This document shows positions 13,567-14,400 of a DNA stretch of 14,400 nt, piece by piece. The stretch is from Acidimicrobiaceae bacterium (lineage in GTDB: Bacteria > Actinomycetota > Acidimicrobiia > Acidimicrobiales > UBA8592). Below the pieces are notes generated by a model, which did no database searches, was not told the origin of the DNA, and worked only from the letters and a program-made list of their open reading frames with translations. Within the stretch, counting starts at the first letter, position 1. Each line of letters starts with the position of its first letter. A program made the position numbers and the translations under genes. The DNA lies in assembly GCA_002715405.1 (NCBI GenBank), contig PAZD01000060.1, positions 1 through 14,400 of the forward strand. Direction: 5' to 3'.

Positions 13567-14400
13567 ATGAAAGGTGGTCAAGCACATATAGGAAGTTTAA
13601 AAATAAGCAATATGATTATCTTCAAGGATAAAAGATCTCGGAGCAATCAGAGTGGTAAAAGAGTAAAAGAATATCGACTATTAAATGGTGATAATTTAAT
13701 TGATCGTAAAGGATATTTTCAGAAATATATTAACCAGATAGATAGTGATTTACAAGAGCTATTTAAGGATAAAAAATTTATTGGTCTACCTTGGTATTTT
13801 GAAACACTTCCACGATCTTACAATGGAGATAATAAATTATATATTCCATGGAACTTCCATGTAACATTTGGATGTAATCCTTCACAGATAATTAGTCTCC
13901 GTGAAAATTTATGTTCAATACCTGGAAAGATCGCATTATTCGATGATAATCCGCATATTACAGATGAAAAAGATATAAATTCAAAATTATTCATAAATAG
14001 TTTAATAAATGGAGAAAGAGAATATCAAGTTTTTTCAAGTACAGCAATGAAGAAAAGTAAAGAATATAAAAGAGATTTAATACGAGCTGGAATCTATTTT
14101 TATTGCGAAATAAATGATGAAGAAAAAGAAACATTCGGAGTAAGAATAAAAATACCAAATCGCGGACAAAAGATAAAATGGAAATCTAAACAATCAAGCC
14201 TTCATCCGGAAACACCTTCATTTTTGATTAAAACAAAAAAAAGTAAAAAGACCACCTCTGGACCACAAAATCCATATTTAGCATTAGGAGAAGAATCATC
14301 TTCAGAAGAAGAATCATCTTCAAAAAAATCAAAAAAATCATCTTCAAAAAAATCAAAAAAATCATCTTCAAAAAAATCAAAAAAATCATCTTCAAAAAAA
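13567..14400 (+). CDS. Unknown protein with SSSKKSKK repeats, C-terminus cut by the window edge
   Basis: An ATG at 13567-13569 opens 278 codons with no stop before the right edge. It begins MKGGQAHIGSLKISNMIIFK. Residues 1-220 look globular: GLPWYFETLPRSYNGDNKLY, then IPWNFHVTFGCNPSQI, then a mixed strand/helix region including RAGIYFYCEINDEEKETFGV and RIKIPNRGQKIKWK. No family is recognised. From about residue 225 the sequence turns to a Lys/Ser/Glu low-complexity tail, with EESSSEEESSS and then eight-residue SSSKKSKK units to the edge. It is 21 bases after the RING gene, same strand, with TATATATAGT before its ATG. A nucleic-acid-binding or virion role is possible from the charged tail but unproven. 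Confidence 0.82.
   Translation, partial: MKGGQAHIGSLKISNMIIFKDKRSRSNQSGKRVKEYRLLNGDNLIDRKGYFQKYINQIDSDLQELFKDKKFIGLPWYFETLPRSYNGDNKLYIPWNFHVTFGCNPSQIISLRENLCSIPGKIALFDDNPHITDEKDINSKLFINSLINGEREYQVFSSTAMKKSKEYKRDLIRAGIYFYCEINDEEKETFGVRIKIPNRGQKIKWKSKQSSLHPETPSFLIKTKKSKKTTSGPQNPYLALGEESSSEEESSSKKSKKSSSKKSKKSSSKKSKKSSSKK
14314..14400. repeat. 24-bp tandem repeat encoding SSSKKSKK, running off the window
   Basis: Units of TCATCTTCAAAAAAATC plus AAAAAAA (24 bases) repeat about 3.6 times without a visible difference to the right edge. Each unit encodes SSSKKSKK in frame with the 13567 gene. The total copy number cannot be seen here. Confidence 0.93.

Noticed and set aside
1..14400. CRISPR arrays, tRNA genes or insertion sequences
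   Set aside because: The repeats are short, coding and without spacers; no cloverleaf, transposase or terminal inverted repeats were seen by eye.

Overview
The window looks like a piece of a large nucleocytoplasmic DNA virus (Nucleocytoviricota), most likely from the Mimivirus-related order Imitervirales, in a branch related to algal or protist viruses. The DNA is strongly AT-rich and genes are packed on both strands with gaps of 0 to about 100 bases. No introns, tRNAs, rRNAs or CRISPR arrays are seen. The diagnostic genes are a MutS7-type mismatch-repair ATPase fused to a C-terminal HNH nuclease, a eukaryote-like but tail-less type IIA DNA topoisomerase, a GIY-YIG protein with zinc knuckles, and two proteins resembling conserved giant-virus families of unknown function (DUF5832-like and DUF5824-like). 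The exact lineage cannot be fixed without database searches.

Layout. 1-747 (minus): 3'-truncated DUF5832-like protein ending in an EEQK repeat. 797-1213 (plus): DUF5824-like basic protein. 1219-1875 (minus): unrecognised protein with a Lys/Ser/Gln tail. 1952-5284 (minus): topoisomerase II. 5362-6099 (plus): probable membrane-anchored basic and Ala/Lys-rich protein. 6100-6678 (minus): GIY-YIG/zinc-knuckle protein. 6704-6973 (minus): half-length aquaporin-like protein. 7004-7429 (minus): small unknown, weakly RPB5-jaw-like. 7471-8907 (minus): 478-aa protein with two N-terminal CxxC pairs. 9008-9160 (plus): 50-aa small gene. 9162-9371 (minus): small zinc-ribbon protein. 9476-12571 (minus): MutS7-HNH. 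12654-13130 (plus): two-pass Cys-rich membrane protein. 13162-13545 (plus): membrane-anchored RING-H2 protein. 13567 to the right edge (plus): unknown protein entering an SSSKKSKK repeat. No gene-free stretch exceeds about 105 bases.

How the genes may work together. Topoisomerase II, MutS7-HNH and the GIY-YIG protein form a viral DNA topology, repair and nuclease set. The RING-H2 protein, its two-pass neighbour and the half-aquaporin are candidate membrane or host-interaction proteins.

Most notable observations. (1) A motif AAAATTTGA (one copy TAAATTTGA) lies 34-38 bases upstream of four start codons (topo II, the 478-aa gene, the 50-aa gene and the 12654 gene), which looks like a promoter class. 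(2) The aquaporin-like protein has only one NPA repeat. (3) The MutS7 mismatch-reading F-x-E motif appears replaced. (4) Two palindromes built from the same half-site lie just past the MutS stop. Both window ends fall inside in-frame tandem repeats.
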